Positions 32,269 through 40,412 of a DNA stretch of 41,657 nt are shown here, piece by piece (position 1 is the first letter of the stretch; every line of letters starts with the position of its first letter). The position numbers and the translations under genes are program-made. The DNA lies in the NCBI GenBank assembly GCA_944387785.1, contig CALXGG010000005.1, positions 1-41,657 on the forward strand, read 5' to 3'. Below the pieces are notes generated by a model. That model worked only from the letters and a program-made list of their open reading frames with translations, had not been told where the DNA came from and did not search any database. The stretch comes from an uncultured Oscillospiraceae bacterium. Lineage in GTDB: Bacteria > Bacillota > Clostridia > Oscillospirales > Oscillospiraceae.

Positions 32269-32563
32269 TGTTCTTGGCAGCTCCCCGCTGCGCCAATACC
32301 TCTTTCAGAATCTTCATGGCTTTCTCATACCCCAAAGCGGATATTTCAATTCCGTCAAATTTGATCGTGACACAGCTGTTGTCAAAATACTTCTGCACGA
32401 TCTGGGATATGACCGGCATAATTACCGCGGCCAGGGGGACGAGTATCTGGATGAGGTCGTTGCCATCGAGAGAATCGACGGAGACGACCTCGCTTTCCGG
32501 GATAGAAGATAAAATATCGTCCTTGATGTCCGTAGCGTCCGGCAAGATTTCAAATATTAACAT
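32252..32563 (-). CDS. Small one-helix membrane protein, EACC1-like layout
   Basis: This 103-residue protein has an N-terminal strand-helix-strand (MLIFEILPD, DIKDDILSSI, SEVVSVDSL), one hydrophobic helix at about 38-60 (IQILVPLAAVIMPVISQIV), then VTIKFDGIEIS and a final helix (YEKAMKILKEVL). This order resembles EACC1, the effector-associated constant component 1 described by comparative genomics of bacterial conflict systems, in which a small protein with a TM segment and a C-terminal DG-type hairpin is encoded next to a peptidase or other effector. AGGAGG lies 6 bases before ATG 32563. The family match is from pattern memory, not a search. Confidence 0.6.
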   Translation of the reverse strand: MLIFEILPDATDIKDDILSSIPESEVVSVDSLDGNDLIQILVPLAAVIMPVISQIVQKYFDNSCVTIKFDGIEISALGYEKAMKILKEVLAQRGAAKNNDTSN

Positions 32564-32607
32564 ACCGTGCCTCCTAGAAATAATGAGAGTTCATCACCAA
32601 TTTTTTT

Positions 32608-32636
32608 ATTTTACCATTCCGTCATAGCAAATACAA
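32608..32636 (-). promoter_or_regulatory. Promoter of the two-gene peptidase unit
   Basis: On the minus strand TTGTAT (32631-32636), 17 bases, TAAAAT (32608-32613). It lies about 45 bases before the small membrane protein gene. A hairpin CAAGCG/CGCTTG (32634-32649) touches its -35 box. Confidence 0.55.
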
Positions 32637-32655
32637 GCGTTCTCGCTTGAAATGA

Positions 32656-32698
32656 GGGACTGTAGCTTGCGATTCTTTCTGGAATCGTTTTGCTACAG
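32656..32698 (-). terminator. Long hairpin at the end of the relaxase remnant
   Basis: CTGTAGC (32660-32666) pairs with GCTACAG (32692-32698), with an inner stem CGATTC/GAATCG. It includes the relaxase stop codon. The T-run on the minus strand is weak. Confidence 0.5.
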
Positions 32699-33165
32699 CC
32701 CCTTCTTTTTCTGGTTCCGGCTCTCCGGTCCGGTGGAGAGCAACCTATCCACGTTGGCCTTGGCGGTCAAAACGTCCTGCATTTCCTTCTTGGTGGCGGC
32801 GTACCCAGCGTGGGCTTTTTTCTTCTCGGCCAGCAGCGCGGCGATTTCGGCCATGCACCCCTCGGCCCGCTTGATGGTGCCGGACAGCTCGTTAAACCAG
32901 GCCGTGCCCTCCGCCGCTCTTGCGGCCAGCGCGTCGTATTCCAGCAGGCCGTTTTCCTCCAAAAAGAAAAGGGGTTGGGCCATCTGCTTTAGATTGAAAA
33001 CCTTGGCCCATTGAGCATATCCGGCCCCCTTGCCCGCCTGCAATTTGCTTTGAATGTCAATGAGCGATTCACATTGCGAGCCGGTGCCTGCCTAGGTGCT
33101 TTCGACCGGCTGGAAGAAAGAACACGCTTGCCCGCGATACGTTCCTTTATGGCGTCCTCTGGCGA
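32693..33165 (-). pseudogene. Relaxase/mobilisation nuclease, C-terminal fragment with a frameshift
   Basis: One frame reads SPEDAIKERIAGKRVLSSSR, then SKAPRQAPARNVN. The text then continues in the next frame as SLIDIQSKLQAGKGAGYAQW, AKVFNLKQMAQ and a coiled-coil tail. The block LQAGKGAGY..WAKVFNLKQMA is familiar from the C-terminal half of relaxases carried by conjugative and mobilisable elements of gut Firmicutes. Loss of one T near 33,062 explains the shift (AATGTGAATTCGCTC would read NVNSL). A stop at 33166-33168 and the lack of any nicking domain show the 5' part is gone. Not functional. Confidence 0.75.
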
Positions 33166-33218
33166 TTAGATTTATTCTGTTGTATTCAAATTAGGTCAAA
33201 TTATCTCAAACCAATCAG

Positions 33219-33410
33219 ATGAAAATGGTCGATAAAGGAGATGAAAAAGCCACCTCTCCAAAGGACAAAAACGGCCTTCGGTTATCCTATTTGGTAACCA
33301 CTTGGCCCTCTTTTCACCCTCTTTTTTGCCGGTTATCCACTTGGTAACCACTAAAAATTGGATGAAAATGGGTCTTGTTATATCAAACCTCATCAAACCA
33401 TATCAAAAGG
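33219..33410. repeat. Repeat-rich non-coding region next to the relaxase remnant
   Basis: GATGAAAATGG occurs at 33219-33229 and 33361-33371. GGTTATCC...TTGGTAACCACT occurs at 33280-33302 and 33331-33352, each an imperfect palindrome. TATCAAACCT, CATCAAACCA and TATCAAAAGG follow in exact 10-bp register (33381-33410). Such direct and inverted repeats beside a relaxase suggest a former oriT or replication/partition site. A short minus-strand ORF here is not believed. From 33,411 to 33,577 there is only a hairpin (TAACA-GATAAG/CTTATC-TGTTA, 33433-33470). Confidence 0.5.
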
Positions 33411-33577
33411 AAAAGCCCGGAAAACCTTGGTTTAACAGTGATAAGGAAGTAAATGACTTATCGATTGTTAGCTGACAGTTTTCGGGTGCAGAAATCAAGA
33501 GCGTCAACTGTAAAATTTCTTGGGACTTTCAATTTTTTAAAAATGCAAAAAATAACGAAGTACATCCACCAGAATAC

Positions 33578-34213
33578 CTATCCTAAATCTACGGCACCCT
33601 TAAAGACAGTAATATTTTCAAAATTATCAATGCTAAACTTATCATTCAAATGTCGAAAATAAATTTTTCGGTGTTTTAATTTAACGATATTTTTTGGCTT
33701 GTCAATCAAAATGGGAATATCAACCGTCTTCAGCAAGTATACGTCAACTATTTCACCCAACCTGATTAGAGTCCCATCGCTTTTATATATTGTACAATGG
33801 ATATTTTTCCTATCAGAATAATTGAACGTAGCAGTAAAAGCTAACAAAGAATATTTGCCATATGTAAGGTATAGCCTATGGTCCTCTAAGGACCGCACAA
33901 TAGGAAAAGGAGCATATCGAGTCCGCTTGTCATCTTTATATCCAATGAGAAAAATATCTTCTAATCTACATTTTATTGGTACTTTATTTAATAAACGACG
34001 GAGCATAATGATACGATTGTATAGAAAATAGACATCCACAACCACGCAAGTTACAATAATAGCAATGAATGGTATGCAGGTCAACTCTAGATCAGCAAAT
34101 TCTTTTATGAGCGTATTTAGCAAGGGTAAGGCCATACTCTGGGCTAATACGATTACAATAAAGCCATAGATATGCATTTTCCATTTTTGGATAACCGTTT
34201 GTTTAGATTTCAT
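33578..34213 (-). CDS. Membrane protein of unknown function with two N-terminal helices
   Basis: From ATG 34213 the protein has 211 residues. Two hydrophobic helices lie at about 13-33 (MHIYGFIVIVLAQSMALPLL) and 43-65 (CIPFIAIIVTCVVVDVYFL), followed by a cytoplasmic, basic, beta-rich domain of about 140 residues. I recognise no family. Ribosome sites are weak for both possible starts (34213 and 34231). It is AT-rich, like the rest of the element, and lies just after the SLH gene terminator, with no clear promoter. The hydrophobic pattern and length make it a probable gene. TM plus soluble domain is a layout also seen in phage and plasmid defence proteins, but nothing more can be said. Confidence 0.65.
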   Translation of the reverse strand: MKSKQTVIQKWKMHIYGFIVIVLAQSMALPLLNTLIKEFADLELTCIPFIAIIVTCVVVDVYFLYNRIIMLRRLLNKVPIKCRLEDIFLIGYKDDKRTRYAPFPIVRSLEDHRLYLTYGKYSLLAFTATFNYSDRKNIHCTIYKSDGTLIRLGEIVDVYLLKTVDIPILIDKPKNIVKLKHRKIYFRHLNDKFSIDNFENITVFKGAVDLG

Positions 34214-34240
34214 AGACACCACCATCTGCAAAAATCAGAA

Positions 34241-34288
34241 AATGCCGGACAAGCAGGGTAAGAAGTGCATATCTGCTCGTCCGGCATT
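34241..34288 (-). terminator. Terminator of the SLH protein gene
   Basis: AATGCCGGAC (34241-34250) pairs with GTCCGGCATT (34279-34288); the stem extends through AGCAG/CTGCT after one mismatch. On the minus strand it is followed by a T-rich stretch (TTTTCTGATTTTT). Confidence 0.85.
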
Positions 34289-34379
34289 TCTGTTTTACAA
34301 GTTTATTACGTTACGCAAAATTCCAAATTCCGTATGCAGTATCGCATAACTGAATTGTGTGATACACTTTGTCGGTAGA

Positions 34380-37300
34380 TTATGCCGCTATATTGTAACA
34401 ATACGAATCCATGATTTCAGCAGGGATCTCACCTGCAAGTTCATCGGTTACGGGCTCCACGACTACACCTTCTTCAACTGTAGGTGTCTCAGGCTCAGAC
34501 TCTTCCGGCTCAACGACTTCCTCAACTGTAGGTGTCTCAGGCTCGGACTCTTCCGGCTCAATGGCTTCTTCAGCAGTTTCAGTAAGCTCGTATTCCTTAA
34601 AAGATGTGTCGATTTCATACGTGCTTATACCACCAAGTACAGCACCTGGATCACTAGTATAAGACATCGTATTGACCGAGATAATCCTGCCATCAGGAGT
34701 CAGCGAGAATACATCCCACTCTGTTCCACCGTACCCAGTCGGTACATTAAAAGTACGAAGAAGCTGACCGCCCTTATAGATACGAACAACCGCACCAGAA
34801 TTTGACAACGCATTGGAATCTTCCTCATCGCGATTGGTGTAATCATGGACTGCATAGCGGATGTTGGTTAGACCTTCAAAATTTGTGATTGTGATGGTTT
34901 CAGGTCCTTCCGAATCAACATCATCCACATCCAAGTTTGCATAGTGGGGTTCAGGATCTTTTTCGCCGAAATAGACATGAATTTCCTCACCAGTATCTGT
35001 CTCTGCTACCAAATGAGAGTCCAAATCTCTGGGATCAAGCCCCCATGTCAGGACGATGCGGTAGAAACCATCACTCATCTCAGGGGACATAGTCTCGTTG
35101 ATTGCGGGATTTTCATCAGTAGTTCCAGAATAGATGACAATGTTGTAACTGGTATCAGAATATCCTTCTTTCGAAGCAGTCAGCGTGTAGTTGCCGCAAG
35201 GTAGACCAATGACTTTTCCGAACAGCGTTATAGTATCGTAGCGGAATTCGCCATTGCTGTCAGTCTCGAGTGTCCGCACAGCGGTATTAGATGCGGCAGG
35301 ATTGTTCCAACCCTCATATAGATTCAAGGTGACATCAGGAAGAACTTCATTCGTGACCGCATCACGAATCACACCGTGGAAGCCACCCATACCTGAGCCG
35401 GGGGTCAGCTCTATTTGTCCCATAGAATGGATAGTATCGCCCTCGTGTACTGACTCAGTGCTGGTGAAGGGTAGATAATTCTCCTTAGAGACTTCCACCA
35501 TCAACGAGCCACTGGGAACTGCGACACTAAACTTACCATTACTATCAGTTTCAGCGGAGGCTACTATGACATCGCCATCGCTTATCTTCACTGATGCTCC
35601 GGCAATTGCCATACTGTGAGTAGCGTCCACTACTGTACCTTCTAAAATAGTGTCCACAGTGGCTTTAGACAGGAAAATAGTTTGCTTGTTGCCACTTACT
35701 GCAAAAGTTTTGGAAATATCCACTCCCTGTATTGTAGTAGAAGCTTTATAAGTGCCATCATATAGATAAACAACATAGGGAGAGACACCAGACTTGCTAG
35801 AGTTTAGACCCTGTCTGACCACGGAGACTTGGATCCCATCAATATCGTGGCCATTTTCATCTTGGGTCTTAAATTCTGTACGGTAAGTCTTGTTGGTACA
35901 TTCACCACCACCAAATTTTATATCACCACCAAAGGGGCTATCTGTAGAGTTGATAACGGAGACAAAGAACTTACTAGGAATAGCGTTGAAAGTTATCGGA
36001 GCGGTAAAGTCCAAAATCTGAACCTTTACAATATCACCTTTCCAGCTATTGGTGATCTTGTAGCTGCACTTGACATAAGCAGATGCATACCAGTTGGCCT
36101 CACCAGAAATACAAAGGCCACAGGCATGCTTGGAATCGACATTACCCAGCACATCATCCGAACCGATTTCTGCCTCAGCCGAGAGTTTTGCACCAGCTTC
36201 TGCAACAACTCCACCGCTTAATACACCGCTCAAAAGTTCTACTCCGATATCAAGGATAGGACCAACCTTGGCCTCTGCTTTGCCCTTGGCCATGACACTG
36301 ACCGTGTTTTCCTTTTTCTTAATATCTGTACGGCCGGTATCAGAGTTATATTTGAAACCACTGGTCTGTTTACTGGTCCATTCAATGGAAACATCCCCAG
36401 ACAGACTCCAGTCGATCTGGGCGGAAGGCTTGACATAAATCTCCAAGCCAGTTACCGGAGTAGGTAATTTAACCTTTCGAGTATCTACTTGGAATACCAC
36501 ATTTTTCCACTCGTGGTTGTCATCCGTATTGCTACCAGTATCCATTCCTGCTTGGATGGTTCCACTGATTTCCGTGTCAAAGGTAAAAGATGCCTCAAAA
36601 TAATCCTTGGAAAACAGATGTGCATCGTAGGACAGTTCTACATTGCCGGTGACCTTACCTGAGATAGAGCCGCTAAGTTCTATGCCATTGTCAAATTCTT
36701 TGTTCAGACTGAACGGTCCAACCGTGACGCTGCCCTTTGCATCCACATCAATAACTTCCCAGAGCGGCACAGCATCAGACACTTCGGCTTCTACACCTTC
36801 AAAGTCCACCTTCAGTGTGTCATAGAAGTCAGTAATGGTTACATCTTTGTCCTGCGTGAAGGAAATAGACCCATCCTCGTTCTCTTTTATGCTTTCAATT
36901 TTGAACATCCAAGTAGTTCCTTCTACATAGACGATGTCTCCAACCTCGAGGTCACTCAGTCGATAATCCACGCCGCCTTCACTAACAGAAATAACGGCAT
37001 CTTTATCCGGGAATGTAAACAGATGTTCAGGAACAAGAGCTTCCAACTCCAGTTCGTCGTCAGCGATACCTTCCATATCGTCTATGTCGTCTACCTGGAA
37101 TTCTTGACCATTGCTGGACTGACAAGCTGTAGGAATCACAATGACAGACTCTTTGATAACACCAAAATTCGTGCTGTCGTTATCGTCGAAATTGATGACC
37201 TGTTCTTCATCAAAATCGTCCACTGTCTGTGCATCAAACTTGGAATAAGTCTCTGTGTATTGCGCCGTAATGTATTCCGTTGAATTGGATTGGCTATCAG

Positions 37301-38975
37301 TCATCCGGGCACGTACCAAATAATAGTCCGGAAGCGCATCGTCAATGGGGAGCGTGATTGTTATCAACTCGCCATATTGTTCCGTGTAGCCAGATGTAGT
37401 GGCAATGGGTATTTCGCTCAGATTATTGTTCAAATTTTCCTCAATCCACCCACCGTCTGCCATTTTATCCTCGAAAAACTCGACGCTCATCAACGCCACA
37501 CTGTTGGTGTTGTATGTAACAGTAACTTCATCATCATCCACATAAATATCACTAATGGAGAAGATGGTTTCTGTTTCATTGGACGCCGCATACAGGCTAT
37601 CATTCGATCCATCCGGATTGCCCCAGCCAGCATAAAGCGTTACATCACCAGCTACCGCAGTATTAAAATCATATTCTGTTATGGCTGCGGGTTCTATGTA
37701 CCAACCAGTAAAGCGATACAATTCTCGTGTGGGTTCGATAGGCTCACTGACTGTTTCACCACTATCCACCCACTGCACCTGATATACACCAGCGGTACCA
37801 TCATTTTTATCAAATGTGATACGGTAAGTTCCACTCCCAACTTCAGTGGTATTCCAGTGCGCATATACGGTCATATTTTGGGTAATGATTGTAGATGAGG
37901 TAATCTGAGTTCCCCCAGAAACATCAGTATACCATCCCAGGAAAGTATATCCATCCCTATCCGCAGTAGGCAACGTCCCTATTGCAGAACCGGATGGAAC
38001 TTTTGTAGACGAGTTGGATGTTGTGCCTCCATTGGCATCAAAGGTAACAGTATAATAGGTCACTTGGGATGTGGAACCCCCAGAACCTCCACTACTATTG
38101 CGGCTCCAATGTGCATACAGGGTAATATCCTCGGTAATTACCGTGTCAAAATCAAACTGTCGGCCGCCGGTAGTTTCTGCATACCAACCTCCGAAAGAAT
38201 ATCCACTCCGGGATGGATTGGCGGGTTTGTCCACGGTCTCGCCCTCGGCAACTGTGACGGTCTTATATGTCCCTTCGGTGCCATAGTTGTAGTTAAAGGT
38301 CACAGTATAGGTAACTTCTTCAGAAGGTTGCTCCACATCCACATAGTTTTTGCAGAAGCGCATCAGAATCATGGCCACCTGTGCGCGGGTAGCACTGCCA
38401 GTGGGAGCAAGAGTATTGTTGCCCACGCCGGAGATCAGACCAACGCCGACAGCCCAGTTCATAGCCTCCACCGCATAGCTACTTACAGACGCACTATCCG
38501 TAAATGTTGTTACGTCTCCGGTTGCAGTGGTATCATATTCTTTGTGCTGTCCATAGCGGTACAAAATTGCAGCCATCTGTTCACGTGTAATTGGATCATC
38601 GGGGCCAAAGATTCCGCCGCCATAGCCACCAACAATTCCATTTTCGCTTGCCCATGTGACAGCATCCGCATAGTACGCATTTGCTGCTACATCGGTAAAC
38701 ACAGTCCCGGAAACTGCTGGTGCACCCTCCAGCCGATAGAGAATCGTGACGAGCATAGCACGAGAAGTCGTCACCTGCGGGGAAAATTGGCTGTTTCCAG
38801 TCCCGCTCATCATGCCGTTTTCATACACATAACCAACAGCATCATAGAACCAGTCTGTTTCCTTTACATCCGTAAAGGGGACGTTGCTGTTTGCGGCGAA
38901 CACAGTGCTGGGCAATAAACTCAGCAACATGCACAGCGTTAACAGCATGCTAAGAAATCGTTTCGCTGCCTTCAT
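34380..38975 (-). CDS. Large secreted cell-surface protein with SLH domains, InlB-type repeats and adhesin-like domains
   Basis: This 1,531-residue protein has a signal peptide (1-27, ending STVFA). Three SLH domains (about 31-85, 92-145, 157-212) anchor it to wall polymers. Three Listeria-Bacteroides/InlB B-repeats (about 222-290, 307-374, 383-451) each end in Y-A-H/G-W. A long middle part has unknown beta-rich domains. Around 1150-1330 lie two carboxypeptidase-regulatory/Cna-B-like domains (G.V.D..S...I.GASVKI; TDSNGKF). A TWGLDPRDLDSHL motif follows. The acidic tail has two copies of a 16-residue repeat. AAGGAGAG precedes ATG 38975. It is likely to act in adhesion or surface-layer structure. 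No LPXTG is seen; attachment is by SLH. Confidence 0.92.
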   Translation of the reverse strand: MKAAKRFLSMLLTLCMLLSLLPSTVFAANSNVPFTDVKETDWFYDAVGYVYENGMMSGTGNSQFSPQVTTSRAMLVTILYRLEGAPAVSGTVFTDVAANAYYADAVTWASENGIVGGYGGGIFGPDDPITREQMAAILYRYGQHKEYDTTATGDVTTFTDSASVSSYAVEAMNWAVGVGLISGVGNNTLAPTGSATRAQVAMILMRFCKNYVDVEQPSEEVTYTVTFNYNYGTEGTYKTVTVAEGETVDKPANPSRSGYSFGGWYAETTGGRQFDFDTVITEDITLYAHWSRNSSGGSGGSTSQVTYYTVTFDANGGTTSNSSTKVPSGSAIGTLPTADRDGYTFLGWYTDVSGGTQITSSTIITQNMTVYAHWNTTEVGSGTYRITFDKNDGTAGVYQVQWVDSGETVSEPIEPTRELYRFTGWYIEPAAITEYDFNTAVAGDVTLYAGWGNPDGSNDSLYAASNETETIFSISDIYVDDDEVTVTYNTNSVALMSVEFFEDKMADGGWIEENLNNNLSEIPIATTSGYTEQYGELITITLPIDDALPDYYLVRARMTDSQSNSTEYITAQYTETYSKFDAQTVDDFDEEQVINFDDNDSTNFGVIKESVIVIPTACQSSNGQEFQVDDIDDMEGIADDELELEALVPEHLFTFPDKDAVISVSEGGVDYRLSDLEVGDIVYVEGTTWMFKIESIKENEDGSISFTQDKDVTITDFYDTLKVDFEGVEAEVSDAVPLWEVIDVDAKGSVTVGPFSLNKEFDNGIELSGSISGKVTGNVELSYDAHLFSKDYFEASFTFDTEISGTIQAGMDTGSNTDDNHEWKNVVFQVDTRKVKLPTPVTGLEIYVKPSAQIDWSLSGDVSIEWTSKQTSGFKYNSDTGRTDIKKKENTVSVMAKGKAEAKVGPILDIGVELLSGVLSGGVVAEAGAKLSAEAEIGSDDVLGNVDSKHACGLCISGEANWYASAYVKCSYKITNSWKGDIVKVQILDFTAPITFNAIPSKFFVSVINSTDSPFGGDIKFGGGECTNKTYRTEFKTQDENGHDIDGIQVSVVRQGLNSSKSGVSPYVVYLYDGTYKASTTIQGVDISKTFAVSGNKQTIFLSKATVDTILEGTVVDATHSMAIAGASVKISDGDVIVASAETDSNGKFSVAVPSGSLMVEVSKENYLPFTSTESVHEGDTIHSMGQIELTPGSGMGGFHGVIRDAVTNEVLPDVTLNLYEGWNNPAASNTAVRTLETDSNGEFRYDTITLFGKVIGLPCGNYTLTASKEGYSDTSYNIVIYSGTTDENPAINETMSPEMSDGFYRIVLTWGLDPRDLDSHLVAETDTGEEIHVYFGEKDPEPHYANLDVDDVDSEGPETITITNFEGLTNIRYAVHDYTNRDEEDSNALSNSGAVVRIYKGGQLLRTFNVPTGYGGTEWDVFSLTPDGRIISVNTMSYTSDPGAVLGGISTYEIDTSFKEYELTETAEEAIEPEESEPETPTVEEVVEPEESEPETPTVEEGVVVEPVTDELAGEIPAEIMDSYCYNIAA
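34474..34569. repeat. 48-bp tandem repeat in the SLH protein tail
   Basis: Two nearly identical 48-bp units starting at 34474 and 34522 (shared core CAACTGTAGGTGTCTCAGGC). They code for the EPEESEPETPTVEE stretch and could vary in number by slippage. Confidence 0.9.
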
Positions 38976-39003
38976 TTGTCTCTCTCCTTTTCACACAGTA
39001 TCC

Positions 39004-39053
39004 TTGTAAGAATGATATTTTATATTTCTTACAAACTTGGATTTAGTATACCA
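39004..39053 (-). promoter_or_regulatory. Promoter region of the SLH gene with a long inverted repeat
   Basis: On the minus strand TGGTATACT (39045-39053) is an extended -10 box with no good -35. Just downstream, TTGTAAGAA (39004-39012) and TTCTTACAA (39026-39034) form perfect 9-base arms 13 bases apart. The palindrome lies over the transcription start, as an operator would; an mRNA hairpin is the alternative. The 39,054-39,187 stretch is AT-rich with nothing else seen. Confidence 0.5.
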
Positions 39054-39187
39054 TATGTAGGAGATATTTTCCACAACAAAAATTTGAAAACTATGGATGC
39101 AGCATGTAATTTTAGCCCTGATATTTTATAACACATATTGGCTTGTCCTGCATAATAAAACAGAACAGATCTCGTATTTTCTGCCTT

Positions 39188-40381
39188 TTATACTCCAAAT
39201 AGCAACATCATATTTTCCTGGATATGACTTTTTTCTATACCAAGCAACGTCAGAATTACTCTCTTCGCAAACGTTTTACTGGAAGTTGTATCCCATTCTG
39301 CCAACCGCACGATCTCCGCTGTTCCAGCCTCAAAATCAAACGAAATCTCGCCCCATTCGCCGTCGTTGTCCACCTGGTAGAGGTAGACAGCGACGGCGAT
39401 TCTCTTTTTGCGTTTGGTCTGGGAGTTACGTTTTAGGCGAATTACGTGAAGTACTTCGGCTTCTGTCAGCAAACAGGCCAAATGCTCCACGGCTTTGCGA
39501 TAGGCCCGTTCTGCGCCGCTGGCTGTGCTGCCCTCAAAAAGCACCGCCAGTTCTTCAAAGGTCAGTCGAGTGCTGATGGGACTGACCCGTCCGCAGGTCA
39601 TACAGATGGCCTTTCTCTTTTCCAAAAGGGTCTGTTCCCGGTAATTCAGCTTTTCAAACGCTTCTCGGACAGCTTCAGCCTGGATGCCGTTCCATAGAAT
39701 CTCCGCATAGTCCCAATGGTCATCCCGGCTGACATCCTCGCCGGTTTCTTCGCTGTCCTCATCCTGAATGGTCTGATAAAACGAAACACGGCTTCGATTT
39801 TGTTTGGCCAATGCCAAAAACTTTGCTGCGGTTTCCTCGGTACAACCGTTTTCCTGGGCATATTTCTGGATTGCCGCCTGTTCAGACTGACCGGATTGAT
39901 TGTAGAGCCATGCAATTCCACGCACAGCTTTGTACTCATCCACATTTTCAAAGGAACCGGCCTCCTCCTGCATCCGACAGGTCAAAAGAGCGTTCCCGAT
40001 AAAATGATGGGCATAGGTCAGAAAATCCGCCCCTTGTGCGGGATCGTATTCCCGGAGACAGTCCAACATGGCAAGCACACATTCCATTTTGTAGTCCAAA
40101 AAGCGTTCTGGGTTATAGTGATCCAGCCCCTCCCGCAGCAGGAAACGGCGAATACGGCCATTGAGCCGATTTTCATAGCAGTGCAGGAAAAAGGAAAACC
40201 AGCGCAATTCACGGCTCTGCACAGCCTTGATAATATAATCATTCAGATTTTCATGGGCTGGCGGTTCCGGGTCAAGCTGAAAGATGCGTTCCGCTTCCCG
40301 CATGGTCAAGCCCTTGGGTTCGGTCAGAAAGCCGTATTTGGCACAGTAGTCGGGCAGCTCCCATGTCCACACTGTATCCAT
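39188..40381 (-). CDS. Sigma-70-like protein with a long C-terminal extension
   Basis: This 397-residue protein has a region-2-like helical part (about 55-140, with YNPERFLDYKMECVLAMLDC and GADFLTYAHHFIGNAL). A region-3-like helix-turn-helix follows (about 150-205, EQAAIQKYAQENGCTEETAA), then a region-4-like part (about 237-305, LNYREQTLLEKRKA...LTFEELAVLFEGSTASGAERAYRKA). Region 4 contains an unusual insert with CMTC. The last 90 residues (basic RNSQTKRKKRI, then a beta-rich part) are not part of normal sigma factors. GGTGAGG precedes ATG 40381. It starts 31 bases after the DUF6076-like gene and is probably co-transcribed. It may direct transcription of element genes; target promoters are unknown. 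Confidence 0.7.
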   Translation of the reverse strand: MDTVWTWELPDYCAKYGFLTEPKGLTMREAERIFQLDPEPPAHENLNDYIIKAVQSRELRWFSFFLHCYENRLNGRIRRFLLREGLDHYNPERFLDYKMECVLAMLDCLREYDPAQGADFLTYAHHFIGNALLTCRMQEEAGSFENVDEYKAVRGIAWLYNQSGQSEQAAIQKYAQENGCTEETAAKFLALAKQNRSRVSFYQTIQDEDSEETGEDVSRDDHWDYAEILWNGIQAEAVREAFEKLNYREQTLLEKRKAICMTCGRVSPISTRLTFEELAVLFEGSTASGAERAYRKAVEHLACLLTEAEVLHVIRLKRNSQTKRKKRIAVAVYLYQVDNDGEWGEISFDFEAGTAEIVRLAEWDTTSSKTFAKRVILTLLGIEKSHIQENMMLLFGV

Positions 40382-40412
40382 TTTTCCTCACCGCCTTTCT
40401 GATGTTTCGCCG

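Noticed and set aside
33196..33396. 66-codon minus-strand ORF in the repeat region
   Set aside because: No ribosome site, it runs across the direct repeats, and its composition looks like translated non-coding DNA.
34444..34569. CRISPR-like repeat in the AT-rich right end
   Set aside because: The repeated units are adjacent with no spacers and lie in frame inside the SLH protein gene, coding for an acidic Pro/Glu repeat.
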